Assembly: GCA_027605045.1 (NCBI GenBank)
Contig: JAQFWX010000154.1
Location: forward strand, 1 to 64,000
Reading direction: 5' to 3'
Source: Phallus indusiatus
Lineage: Eukaryota; Basidiomycota; Agaricomycetes; Phallales; Phallaceae
DNA: 64,000 nucleotides
The notes below the pieces were generated by a model. That model searched no databases, had not been told where the DNA came from, and worked only from the letters and a program-made list of their open reading frames with translations. The stretch's first letter is position 1. Each line of letters begins with the position of its first letter. The position numbers were made by a program, and so were the translations under genes. Shown in pieces: positions 11,901-23,638 of this stretch.

Positions 11901-12818
11901 GTTCCAGTTGGATAGGTTGGTGTGGAAAAGAGAGTGAGTGACCAGGGAAGCGAAAGCAAAGGTTAGAGAGCTGTTGTTTCCTGGATGAGATTGGAACTTC
12001 ATAATATTTATTTGGTTAGTATTTTATGAATCAGTAAAAGAAATTGCTACGTACATCTCTAGCTTTGAGTAGTGTATCAAAAACAAGCCCCGGGTCAGGT
12101 AAAGCGTTAGCAGGCTGAGGTCGCTTGTTCTGGACACTACGGGCATAGGGCATACCCGCTTTGCCAAGGTTGGGATTGTTAACGGCGTTGTTGCTACCAT
12201 CTGCAGTACGGAATTGGTCCCCTTGGAAAGTCGCTGGAGGATGAGGAACTGTATTGTAGAGGATGTTGATAACGGCATTATTCAGGGAAGTCTGTACCGG
12301 GCCGGGAGGAATTCTTGAAAGGGCGTAGAGAGCTTTATTGAACTACGGAACCATCAGGCCAAGTATCGACAAACAATTAAACAGCATATACATACTATAT
12401 ATGACCGGTCGTCTAATGCATTTGGGCTCAGGACCAAACTGTTGACACCGGCCTGTCAAGCAATCAGCCGAATAATTAATACATGCAACAACGCTCAATA
12501 AACATTGACTCAAAGATCAAGGTACTCACAATCAAATTTGGGTCTGGTGGTGGCCATGGCTTCAGGAGCTCTTGCGCACCATGAACAATACTATACAACC
12601 TGGAATGCATATCATCTTGACCACTTGCAACAGTTCCGTCAGCTTCATAGTCATAATACCCATCAGGGGCTTTTGGGGGAGCTCGCGCTGTGAGGTGGAC
12701 TAAGTCTGCCGCTTGCTGAGGCATATATGCGTTAGCCTGAGACAACGACGAAGACAGGGAGCTGGAAAGCGCAACTCACGACTAGACCAGTCTGGGTGAA
12801 ATCGAGGCTGTTTGACAT
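9000..12818 (-). CDS. Fatty-acid dioxygenase/cytochrome P450 fusion (linoleate diol synthase / Ppo type)
   Basis: Ten exons (12818..12780, 12736..12530, 12452..12396, 12342..12055, 11996..10888, 10825..9801, 9745..9477, 9406..9296, 9236..9135, 9080..9000) give 1,095 aa, typical for psi-factor-producing oxygenases. The N-terminal half is a haem peroxidase-like dioxygenase: SSLTFAFASLVTHSLF carries the likely distal His (about residue 218), and EFNLLYRWH (about 391-394) is the Tyr/Trp/His motif for the tyrosyl radical and proximal haem ligand. The C-terminal half is a P450: GAGFHNCPGVDF places the thiolate Cys at about residue 1027. Keeping the Cys suggests that the 8-hydroperoxide from the first domain can be isomerised to a diol, unlike PpoC-type proteins that lost it; this is inference. 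Such enzymes make oxylipins that influence sporulation. No signal peptide is seen. No partner genes lie nearby. Confidence 0.94.
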
Positions 12819-14228
12819 GTTGAGGTCTGCAGAAACGTATTGACAAGTACTTCGGCTTTTATCCTCCAAGACCCTCAAAACTTGGAGATGAGAAGTGCCA
12901 TTCCGATAAACGCACGCGGATATTATGTATTGGCGTTTTCCTTCGCATTTGGGCTGGTACACATATCACAAGTGAAATGTATTCATATTCCTATCATGAA
13001 AAAAGCGCCACTCCAACGCTAAGCGATGTCAAGTTCGACATGAGATAGATTCGACCGACAGACTGGCGAGATTAAGTTTCTCAGAGCGCTGTTTATCTAT
13101 GCTACGAGGGTACATAGCTATGGCAATATGGGTAGGACAGTGGGTACGAGATGACGCTTCGAAGTGATAGGCAATGGTGCGGTATTGCGGAAAGTGGTAG
13201 GAGGGAACCCTCTGAAATAATCACCGAGAAGAATTATCATATCGAACGTAAAGCACCTAGACTATTCATTAAGCCCAAGGCTTAAAGTGTCATCGATTCA
13301 TCAATAAACAGAATTTGTAAAACTTCCGAAGGGTATCTCGAAACGAAAATGGTTGGTGTGTGCCCTCTGAGACAATCGTGAGTAGCGCTTGAGTTGATAC
13401 TCCAGGGCGACCATTTTGATAGCTGTCCAAAAAGTAATGGAGAGGTATTCAAAAGGGAAATATGTGTAATTCGGTTCAATTGAATAGATTGCTCGGGTTT
13501 TCTTGCCACCGAACCACCGATGTAATTAATAGCACCAGAGTGAGAAGACATCAAAAGAAAAGGAAAAGAACAGGACATACAAACTCTTTGGAGCTTTTCG
13601 TAGCACTGGCAGGCGCGCCGCGGCGTCCGAGTCCTTCAAGTTGAAGCTTGAAACTGACATCGGCCGCTCATTTAAGTTGAGGCTCCGACTAGCTAGTATG
13701 TATTGCAGAGATAGTTGGTGAGATGTCGAAACATGGATACAATACCAAATGATAGTTCCGCTGAACTCGTGGCTCTTCTTCTATCCTTCTACTCGTCACC
13801 TGTTCTACATCGTCTCAGCTTACGTCTTCTGTACTCATTAAAACTACGTGGTTTTACTTAATACATTACTAAACGCATAATCCTTTTCGCTGAAATTCGA
13901 ACTGATTCTTATCTTATGCTTCACAGAATTAATGGTGCAGCGAATCTAAATGCAGAAAGTCAAATCGCAAATCACAAGCGTAAAAACATGTACCAAGTTT
14001 AAGGTGATGCCTTCTTCCGCTAACCGGGTGCCGCTCAAGACTCCTATATGATTAAAATAGAAAACTTTTACCTTTCGGGCTTCGATGAGATCACAATACA
14101 AGTTTATTATACAAGGGGCATTGCAAGTGTATTATACAAAATTTACGATTGGTTCAAATATTTCGTTGTTTATCAGTCGTATTAATGGTACATTTTATCA
14201 ATATTACCCCTGTGATCTGTGACAGGTC
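12819..14228. other. Intergenic, 5' flank of the Ppo gene
   Basis: About 1.4 kb with only short incidental frames. It should contain the Ppo promoter (minus strand) and the 3' end of the RDH54-like transcript. I see no repeat or RNA gene. Confidence 0.5.
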
Positions 14229-17200
14229 TCAAGTGGATTTTCTCTCGAAAACATAGGTGATATGCCCTCCCGTCAGGTCTGAAGTATCTAAGTATTTCCC
14301 CTGTTCTTCCTCCACTAGTTGATCGCACCATGCATCCATTGCAGCCAATAAATGCTCCGTTCGGGATAAATTAGAAACTTTGCCGGATCCTGTCAAGATA
14401 GATTCTTCTGGTCCATTGTCAGCGATAATAGTTTTAAGTATATCGTCCTGAATTCTCTCATGACCGAGTGGAATTAAGCAGTTGGTGTGGCTCCATTCAC
14501 TGGTTAGTGTAGCAAGTTCCGCCTTCTTTCGTTTGATGAACTAATGATAGTCTGAGTGTTTCATAATAGGTATCATCGTTCAACTTGCCTTTTGATCTAA
14601 TTTATCTGTATTTATTTGCGAGGCTATGGTCCAGCCACTTTCGGACTCGTCTTCACTCAGGGGATTTGGATCAGGCTCGCCGTCGTTATTCAGATCAGCA
14701 GAGGCGTTCTGGCAAGCGCATCCAAGCAGCTCATGAGTATGACATGGGGTAGATGCATGAAATGTGAACAAATCCCGCAACTTAACAAACACGTTAGCGT
14801 TAATGTCCGTTTTCTTAAATTGCGTCGTCTTCTCACCTCCTGGGGTGTGAACGAGTCTAAATTTGATTTAGGCCGCGAGTCCGAGTTGTTTGCCATCAAA
14901 GCTTCAACCTGATATGAGACCAAAATCATATGAACGCAGAAATCATTCACCATGACTAAGACCCATCTTCGTGACCTGTCGCTGATATATTTTTTCTGCA
15001 AGATGTATAAGTGGACTTTAAAAATTCCCCAGCACTATCCATACCGTCGATCGTCCCCGCCGTCAATAGTCTGTAAATATAAACAGGCCGTTTCTGACCA
15101 TCCCTGACATTCAATGATAGATAAGGTATACTAACCAAAAGACCAATATTATGGATTTTGGAAATTACCTGTGAATACGCCCCATCGCTTGTAAATCATG
15201 GCTTAAAGAGTTACATGTTATCATTATTATTCGTTAAATCGTCAAATGCAGCATATGTTCACCTTGGATTCCATCCGCTGTATAATATTTAGAATCTGGT
15301 TAAACATAGAAAACAAAGTTACCTGTCGAAAAGTATAAGTCGAGAAGCGCCAATCAAATTTAGACCAACACCTCCAGCCTTCGTGCTAAGAAGAAACACG
15401 ACTAACATTTTATGAGCGGTACTTTCTTTGACGACAAAAAGGATTATACGAACAACATTCCCGCTGCGAGCTTTTGTTGAAATGGTCTACAAGCTCTTGA
15501 CGTTTAGAGGAGTTTGTTTGCCTGTGAAAAACTTATTTGGGGGGGGAACAATGATCAAGATGGAACATTCTCACCCATCTAAGCGATTGTAAGTATATCG
15601 CCTTTTCTCGCACAGTTTTTGGATAATATCTAATGTGGTAATAAACTGCGAGACAATGATACATTTCTCTTCGGTTTCCTATCCGCTCGTGTTTTAGGAC
15701 GTTTCTCCTAGGGTCATGAATACCTTACCTGTTGAAGAACCCTTAGGATATTCGAGAGCGCATTTAACTTCCCTTTTCCACAACAAATTAGACGGAAACT
15801 TCAATTTGACACCACAGGAAGGACCTACCGCTGAGCGTGATATCAGTTGGATCAACATTTCGGGGAAGAAGCTTCGCTGCTTCCCCAAGCAAATCGCTAT
15901 GGCTTTCCGCATCACCGTTTTCGTCCTCATCATAATCGATATCTTTTGAACCCAGAAGGACTGGGCTGTTGGAAATCTTCATCAGTTTTGTGATCAATGC
16001 AAGGGATTTTGCGATAGATCCAGAGATTAAAGAATTCAAAGACTTTTGATGAAGAAATATGTTAAAAATGGAGTTTTGTAGTTGAGTCGGTTTGACAAAG
16101 ACAACGTATTCGACTATAATAATGAATAGAACCGAATTTGAAATTAATATATCTCATAAACTCACACTTTGGAGGAAGATAGTTGAATAAAAGACTCGCG
16201 TCTCTCCTCAAAACGAAACTTTCACAAATGCTTAATAGCTAAAAATATAAAAATCGATTTTCGCACAACACCATAACAAGCATACTAACCTGAGTTAGAC
16301 GAGTATTCCCTTGTTCTAATTCTTTTTTTGAGCAGCCTGGATTTCGACTTTTCACAATAGGACTCTCGTAGAGTTTTTTAAATGTGGAATAGTCATCTTC
16401 ATCTAGGTTAGTAAATTAAAATGTAGTATGTCTGTAACCTTTCATACCGAGTAAACCAGGATTACAAAAATCGGACTTCCCCCAAGTGAAGCTAGATAAG
16501 CAACGGCGTTTCCAAACATAAGTTCTGCTATCACGTACCATAGAATGAAGTTCTTCTAAATTATTCTGAATAGGCGTTCCGGAGAGTATTATCCGCCTCG
16601 GCGTCCTTAAGACTGAGAACATCTGATTAACCTTGCTTTGGGATGATTTAAGGCGGTGTCCTGCGTATCTTGTCTTTAGTGTTCTCGAACGCAGTTTCCG
16701 TAAAACCTTACCTTCGTCACAGACAATAAGACCAATAGGCGGGCTATCATCGTGATTAAAGAAATTAATACTATGCTGCAGAACATAACATACTGGCAAT
16801 ATGCCAAATCTTGACTGCAACCGTTCAAAATATTATGTGAAACACTAAGAGGACACTCACATTACGCCTTTCAAACGCTCATAGCCGATGATAAGAACAT
16901 GGTGGATTTTCCTGGATCTATTGAGTTGGATGATTAGGCCAATGAAATATTTTCATACGAGTTGATGAATAGTTTGATTGAAGCTTTGTCCTTGTCGCCG
17001 ACAAAAATTCCAATCCGGTCTCTTCCAACCCACTTATGAAACTCATTTTTCCAGTTCTGTATTTGAATCTTTTGACAGATTTCATTTTCAAATATTAAGA
17101 TACTCACATTAATTAGTGATACCGGACATACGACCAAACATTTACCGATGACAGGTGATCCCGCATAGGGCGACTGTTCTATAGATAATAATATTAACAC

Positions 17201-18889
17201 ACGGTAGTATGCACAAGCCAGACTTACTGAGTAACGTCCATATCAAGGCTATCGTTTGCAGCGTTTTACCGAGACCCCTGTAAAAAATAAAGGAAACGTC
17301 AACGGACAATTTGGAGGGCCTTCACATTTCATCCGCTAAGATACAGCCATATCCCTTTGAACATACATAATCAAAATATTGGTCAAAGATGTGAGCCTGT
17401 CTATACCTCGTGTCTCTTCATGCCCATCACGCATTCATACATAAACTTCACACCTATTCCTCTTGAATATGGTAGTATGCGCTATATCTTTCGAAAATTA
17501 TGTACCTTCTTTCTGATGGGGCCGAAGATCCTTCGCTAGAATAGGATCGATGACAACTGGAACGACTGGAAGATCTCTACGAGACGTGAGTCCAGAGTTG
17601 AACGTCTATAATTCAACCGAGACGGACTTTTTATTATGTTTGGCTTGATGCGACGGGCTTGGGGATTTCATAACAATCGCTCCTTCCGCCTCTGGGTCAT
17701 GTCTGTAAAAGGTAGTTCCTCATCGTTGTTTAACAGTTCGATGGGACGAACACGTACTTGGGGCTTGCGTTTATTTTTTTCGGAGGAGCCGCGATTTTAA
17801 GCGTGGGCGGTACAAATTTCTGAATCAGAGGAGCTTGTGGTGGAGGGGAGTTTTGGCGCATTTCTACTGCCTCTTCGTCATTGTCGACCACACAAGGTAG
17901 CCCCAGGCCCTCACAAAGGGCGACCACTTTGACCTAAAACAGCTTATAAACGTGTTGTGGGTTGAATGAGAAACACGCACTTGTCTATTTGAGACGTGCA
18001 GTTGCTGATCAACTTGCGGCCAAGGTTTATTCCATGAGCCTGAACTTAGTCTGCAATGTATTTCGGTAACAAACCGATAAAAGGAAAAGGAAAAAAAACC
18101 AACAACTTCATGTGTTCTGAAAACAAGCGATATGTAGTTCCTTTAATTTCCAAATACCCATCTTCTTGCCATGGAGCATTCTTCGACGACGAATTCTTTC
18201 TCCTATATAACATCAAAATTCCGTCAACATCAAAGTACACTAACATTCACTGACATGTTGACCTCCCAACGCCCCTTCCTGGTTTCCTTTACAACGTTCT
18301 CGCATAAACCAAGAGGTTTAGCTGATTCAGAAGGTGGGGGCTCTGGGATCGTCTTCGGTACATTTGCTTTAATGGTCAGCAAGGGTTTTGAAACAACTTT
18401 TTTCGATGTCGCTTTAGAACGAAACGTGGAAACGATAGCTGGGCTCTGCACGACGGATTCCAATGAAAGAGGATAATCCAGCTGAAACTCTTTCTCAGAC
18501 ATCCGAAAAAAGTCGCCTTCCTTAGGGTTTTCCAATGGAATAACTTGTCGAAATAAGCTGAAATGGGTTTGCAATCAGAGATGTAATTGTTGGATTTTAG
18601 TTGCTCACACGTGGCCCTTGTCATCGTAAAGAGTACAGAAAGAGCCATTGACACCAGGAGTCATTCCAACTATGGCATCCCCATCCCACGTCTTGTGCTT
18701 CTTAGTCTGTGGAGTCCTCCTGGAAAAAGTCAACACTGTCGACGACGCGAGTATCAGGTGGCATCCTCACCATTGGACGTTCCATCTCAATTCTTTACTC
18801 AGATCAACTCTCGGACTGGCCCCTTTGTCTGCTTGAGAGTCAACTTCATCTACCTTTCTTTTCTGAGGGAGTAGAGATCCAGCATTCAT
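14229..18889 (-). CDS. RDH54: SNF2-family DNA translocase, RDH54/RAD54B type
   Basis: Homologous-recombination translocase that works with Rad51/Dmc1 to remodel nucleoprotein filaments. It is split into many short exons, reading from the ATG at 18889 to the TGA at 14231-14229. The N-terminus carries two RAD54B-like segments: QWRTPQTKKHKTWDGDAIV (about 18690-18760) and a second related one ending YLEIKGTTYRLFSEH (about 18115-18150). The PILAKDLRPHQKEG segment precedes the motor. Motor motifs: GLGKTLQTIALIWTLL (about 17230-17280, Walker A), CLVVCPVSLI, DEG split by an intron from HRLKSS (DEGH box, 16720-16640), RRIILSGTPIQNN, IIVSQFITTLD, YTYNRLDG, and GRIHRDGQKRPVYIYRLL with the helicase arginine. 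The C-terminal part (LDSFTPQELRDLFTFH and following) agrees with RDH54 rather than RAD54. Exon boundaries are not fully worked out, so the span is firmer than the internal joins. Confidence 0.9.
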
Positions 18890-19186
18890 TATAGCATAAA
18901 TTAATGTAGACAGAAGAACGCTCAATCTCGAGTATCGACTGTTGGTTGGTAGTTGACTGTTGCGCCACGAAAAATGCGATCACGTTACTTGCTTACGTGT
19001 TCGCGTTGTCACGCTAGGATCTGGCGCTCGTGCTCAAGGCTGTCCAATGTCCTGTGATCGCAACGCCGCGCCGCGTGCACACGCGTCTCAGGGTATGTAC
19101 ATAAAAGTGCAAGTGGGAAAACGGTCCTATTATAGCAATATTATGATATAGCAATTTATGATAGAGCAGTTCGCAATAGGTAGAGT
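18890..19186. promoter_or_regulatory. Upstream region of the RDH54-like gene
   Basis: Short gap between the RDH54-like start and the amidohydrolase stop, GC-richer than most gaps here. It includes an ACGCGT hexamer at 19081-19086, the core of the yeast MluI cell-cycle box often found before DNA repair genes. Its role in this organism is not known. Confidence 0.3.
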
Positions 19187-21862
19187 TTAGATCTTTCCGT
19201 AAGCAACCTGCCCGTCTAGTACTGTCGCAACTACTTTCGTTTGCAAAATTTCATGTGATGGGATTGTCATAATGTCTTTCGACAGTATGACAAAGTCGGC
19301 TCGTTTTCCTGGAGTCAGGGAACCTAATCTGTCTTCTGAAAAAGACGCATAAGCTGGAGCGAGAGTAATCCCTGTTGTATGAATTTTCAATATTGTTATT
19401 TTCTTTTTCGATACATAAACTATAGCCTACCTCTCAATGCTTCTTCTCGAGTTAGCCGTTGTTCCGGAAACCTATGGATACTTATTGGTATGGACTAGAA
19501 CTACAGAAGACTGAATAGTGACTCACCATCCTGATGGCCCGTGAGGAGAATTTCCTTGAATTGACAATCTTGTTATGGCGGCGTAGAACGTTTCCAATGG
19601 GTTAATATTGGCAACAGGAAAATCGGTTCCGAGAGTGATTGAGACGTTGTTATCTAAAAAGGTACGAAAAGCGTAGGTGCCCTTGATGCGTTCGGGACCC
19701 TACAAGCTTCTAGTCAGCCACTGTCTTCTGGGGGGCACAAAAGAACTCAACCAATCGAGTCTCCGCAAAGCCCATATCGTCAATCCTAGAAGGATGTATG
19801 GCACTAATTTAAAAAGTGGAGACGAGACTACTTACACGTGACTAGGCTGGACACTGGCGATCACTGAAAAAGGTTTGATGAGTCCGAGTGCGGAAAATAC
19901 AGAGAAAATGCTACCTCCGAGTTTCCCCATGCGTAAAAAATCCTCGTTACTTAGTATTTGTGCGTGTTCGACTCGAGGACGTAAAGAGGAGACATCCATA
20001 TGTTGAGCCAAATTTTCCATGAGATCGAGAAAAAATCCATTAGCACGATCTCCGATGCAGTGTGTATTCTGACAACGTTTCTGGTTAAAATAAAAAATAT
20101 TGACCAGTGACCTCTTACCACTTGCCAGCCATCCTTCAAAAATTGGGGTATGATTTTTTGGAGCACCTCAGGCGGCGTCCGGAAGAATCCTCGGGAGGTC
20201 GGATCGTCAGAGTACGGTTCGTACAACTAACAGAAAAATGCCATCATTTCCAAATGGTGGTGGAGCTGACTAGCTCAGTTACTTACTGCTGCACCAGCTG
20301 AACGAAGCGCACCTAGTGAAGCAATGGTCAATAGTCTAGAGATTCGAAATCATAGCCAGGAGGAATGTTATCGTATTACCATCAGTGAATATTTTGACGC
20401 TTCTCATGGTAAGCCTGTCATCGGCTTTTCCGAGAATTTTTGGGGTGGAGTTTCCCCAATAATCTTCCGATTCATTGAAGAATCTCATAGCATATATGCG
20501 TATCTTTTTATACTCAGCCCTTGAAAGAAGCTCTCAGGTCGAAATAGAATTGTCTTCTCACCGGTAATTTGTTTTCATCGGCTAATCTATGATGATTTGA
20601 TGAGAAAAGAAGTAGAGAGAAGATTTCCAGAACGCCACTGGTATCACCTTTCAAGGATTGCACCCAAATTTGGTGAAAGCGCTGCATCGTGAAGTCCGGT
20701 GAGTCCGTGTGAGAGGGCGTCATGGATGGTCGCATTGAAATATTCTAAAACTTGCTCTTCCGTCCAGGGTGGAACGCGAATTATATCCATGGCTTTATCA
20801 AGAAAGGTGCCTAAGAAAGCCGCGATATGAAAGAAATTCAGTAACAAAAAACACCTTCAGGGAAGAATGAAATCAGCGCACCAATGATTTCGCCGTTCTC
20901 ATCACGTTCAATTATACCCCCTTCGACAGTTTCTGGAACTGGGGACGAGAGTGATATCGCCTTTTTGGAACACCAGAACGCGTGGCCATCCTTGCTGAGG
21001 AGAACGATAGGACGATTTCGGACAACAGGATCGCTTTCCAAGTCCGCCTTTAGATTCAAGAGAAAGACACATCTTTAAAAAGAAAGGAATTTGAGAAAAT
21101 AACGCGAAATGTACTTACAGCTGTTGGCCAGCCGGACCACAGGCTGTTGTCCCATCCTCCACCGTGAATCCATGTATTTGTGTCATTTAACAAATTGGGC
21201 CGCTCTTCGATATATTTGCGAATACGTTTCACAGCATCTGCGGTAAACGAATGTCGGCCATTAGTGCCTTAGCGATTCCGGCAGCGGAGCCACGATTTAC
21301 CTGCTGGAGTTGCGAAACCGTCTAGGTTTAGCTGCAGCTTCTTTCCATGCTCTAGAATATGACCATGTGAATCAATCAAGCCTGGGACTATAATAGAACC
21401 CCGCTTCGCGTATCGAACTGGGATATTTTGGTTCGGATGATGGTGTCTCCATGTCTTTTTGACGTCGTCTAAAATGAGACGAGCCCATAGGATGAAGTTA
21501 AAAATAAGTATGTCGTAATGGTAAATCTGTTAAAAAAAGCACATACGCAATGATCCAACATCCATAATGAGTTTCCCATGAACGAGAATACATTCGGTTA
21601 ATAGTTTATTTTGGTCGACAGTGTAGATCTTGCTGTCGCGAGAGCACAGAATATAAGACTTTGGGAGGACCTTGGAGTTCAGCTGGAAAAATACGAAGCA
21701 GATTCCGAGCACAATGGATGCAAGGATGGTATGGATTCGACCACGGCTCAGAATCCGCCGCTTTGCAGATGGAAACTTGGCATACTTGCCAATGATCGGC
21801 TTCAAGCTGTGCTCAGGTTTCTGCTGCACGCACTTGATTGGATCCTGACCATCACCCGCCAT
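19187..21862 (-). CDS. YtcJ-like metal-dependent amidohydrolase with N-terminal membrane anchor
   Basis: Fifteen exons (21862..21547, 21468..21301, 21237..21119, 21047..20855, 20810..20648, 20586..20562, 20512..20380, 20312..20287, 20226..20119, 20068..19915, 19863..19836, 19785..19752, 19699..19527, 19471..19431, 19371..19187) give 621 aa with every phase consistent. After a basic N-terminus, a hydrophobic stretch TILASIVLGICFVFF acts as signal anchor. The amidohydrolase-3 barrel follows: IIVPGLIDSHGHILEHG (metal-binding HxH), WIHGGGWD, GLTGLHDAA, VKIFTDGALRSAGA, NTHCIGDRAN, RVEHAQI, LGTDFPV, and the C-terminal GSLTPGKRADFVIL. These residues form the family's metal site. The substrate cannot be inferred; YtcJ homologues hydrolyse cyclic amides or esters. 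The anchor implies the secretory pathway or cell surface. Several exons are only 25-34 nt. Confidence 0.92.
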
Positions 21863-22720
21863 AGCAGAGTAAGAAATGAGCTATTAGGAGCAAGTAAAGA
21901 AGACTCGGCGAGATGAAAGCCTTAAGAAACTGAGCTGAGCTTGAGGGGGTCATCCTGCAAGCACACTTATAAACGCGTTTTAGGCGCTTGACAAGTCGCC
22001 TCGAGTTGACCGTGACCCTAGTCCGACCATGTTTTTTTGATGAACGCTTGTAGAAAGCTCCTTTAGGAACCATACATTTATGTCATGAGACTGTCAGTGA
22101 ATTCCTGTTTGTTCGGCTTTGCTTCTCATCGATCCCACCGAGACCCACGTGAAGTTCCGAACCCTGCACAAGCTATACGGTAATTACTTACTAGGCTGCA
22201 GCTGGCGTTGTCGGAGCGCACGGGTTTGTATGCGTTGCGCCGGTGTTTAGTATGAGACGCTGAACTTGATTCAACTAGTAAGCTACAGGTCCAAGCTCAT
22301 TAATCACTTCGCGAGCCTCAAAAAGGATTCATCCGATAGGTTTGCTGCGTATAGATGTTTCCTTGAATATATGTACTAGTAGTGCGGCTATCATTAACAG
22401 CTTGTTATCTGAAGCCAATGACCGGGACAGTGTTTTCATAGCCATAGTACTATCAAAAAAATTAAACCTATTTACTCTACATCTTCTTCAGGCTTTTACC
22501 TCAGTTCCGGATGACGCATACACATGCATACGCTTCGGCTCACAGATTTGGCTAGTCATTCTACAAGAATTCCGAGTGCCTGTCAAATTTTTCTCGGACC
22601 GGGTGCTACTCACTAGTAATGGACGCTTCTGTGACCTTGGAAAACCTCTTCTAAAAAAAAGGAAGAAAAGTATTGATTTATATTAACGCATTACAGCGGC
22701 ACTGAAGGAAATTAGGGAAA
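21863..22720. other. Intergenic
   Basis: About 0.86 kb without a convincing gene. It holds the amidohydrolase promoter and the 3' flank of the DUF427 gene. A frame at 22342-22686 lacks family resemblance. Confidence 0.5.
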
Positions 22721-23638
22721 TTAATGGGCACTCGGTTTTGGTTGTTTCACGCCATCAACCCATACATCCACTTCTTCATCATCAAAGGCAACCAAACCCC
22801 TTATGGGCGCGCACTCTAGCGTCGTGTATGGGTGCCACCACACAACATTTTCAACTAGCCCCAATGGCGTCTGCACATGGTAATAGCTTGCTTCCCCCTG
22901 TATGATCAAAGATGTCTTGATTAAATGTGATGACTAGGGCAAATGAGTTACCGGCCATACCTTATACGGACAAGACGTCTTTAAAGTCGATGGTCGAAAT
23001 AAGTCCAAGCGGCAGTCCGTTTTCGGAATGTAAGTACGCGTAGGTAAAGATGTTTCGAACAGAAGGAGAGGCGTCCTCGTGTTAGCTACTTCCAAGCCAT
23101 TAATTTCAACCCTGACATGGCGAGTGGAGCAGAGGACATCGGCGCGCTGTAGGACGATAGAAATAAAATTAATAAACCTAATTGCCGCTCTTATAAAATC
23201 TGACACAAACCTTGTAAGGATCCTTGGGATGAACAACGATCTCCACGTCTTCCTCAAACCACATGTCCACTTTGTCAAACTTTATTGTAAAAAGCCCGGC
23301 TAATGCTCCCTTGTGGTAATGCGTCAGGACTTCCTCAGTTTCCGTTTTCTGCTCCCCTAACGTCAGGTCAAATATCGTGGCCTCTCCGGTGTTTAAATTG
23401 GTCGGCTTCAAATATTCCTTAGGAAGTTCGTTCTCGGGAAAGAAATAAAAAGGATATTCATCGTGAAGCCAGCTGTTCGACGAGTTTATTTCCTTGATAG
23501 AATTACGGAAAATAAACGAATCACTTACACGAGTTTTGCTTTTCTAGAGTCCACCAAGTAAACTCCGGCGTGGAATACCCTAATCCTCTTTGGGCTGTCT
23601 TCGACGTGAGGGATGGAGAAGAATGATTTAGACGACAT
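22721..23638 (-). CDS. Tandem DUF427 protein
   Basis: Four exons (23638..23529, 23472..23211, 23146..22961, 22897..22721) give 244 aa. Two DUF427-like modules are seen. The first half contains FHAGVYLVDSRKAKLVW, DEYPFYFFP and TIKFDKVDMWFEEDVEI. The second has RHVRVEINGLEVANTR, LLFETSLPTRTYIPKTDCR, CPYKGEASYYHV, VENVVWWHPYTTLE, and AFDDEEVDVWVDG near the C-terminus. DUF427 proteins are small beta-rich cytosolic proteins without an established activity; fungal members are often such double-domain forms. No signal peptide or membrane helix is seen. The start MSSKSFFSIPHVED is the only suitable ATG. Confidence 0.85.

Noticed and set aside
9000..12818. Secondary-metabolite cluster around the Ppo gene
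   Set aside because: Neighbours are primary-metabolism and DNA-repair genes; no synthase, transporter or regulator lies beside it.
22342..22686. 114-residue plus-strand frame
   Set aside because: Its sequence looks random and it lies in the amidohydrolase upstream region; no supporting motif.
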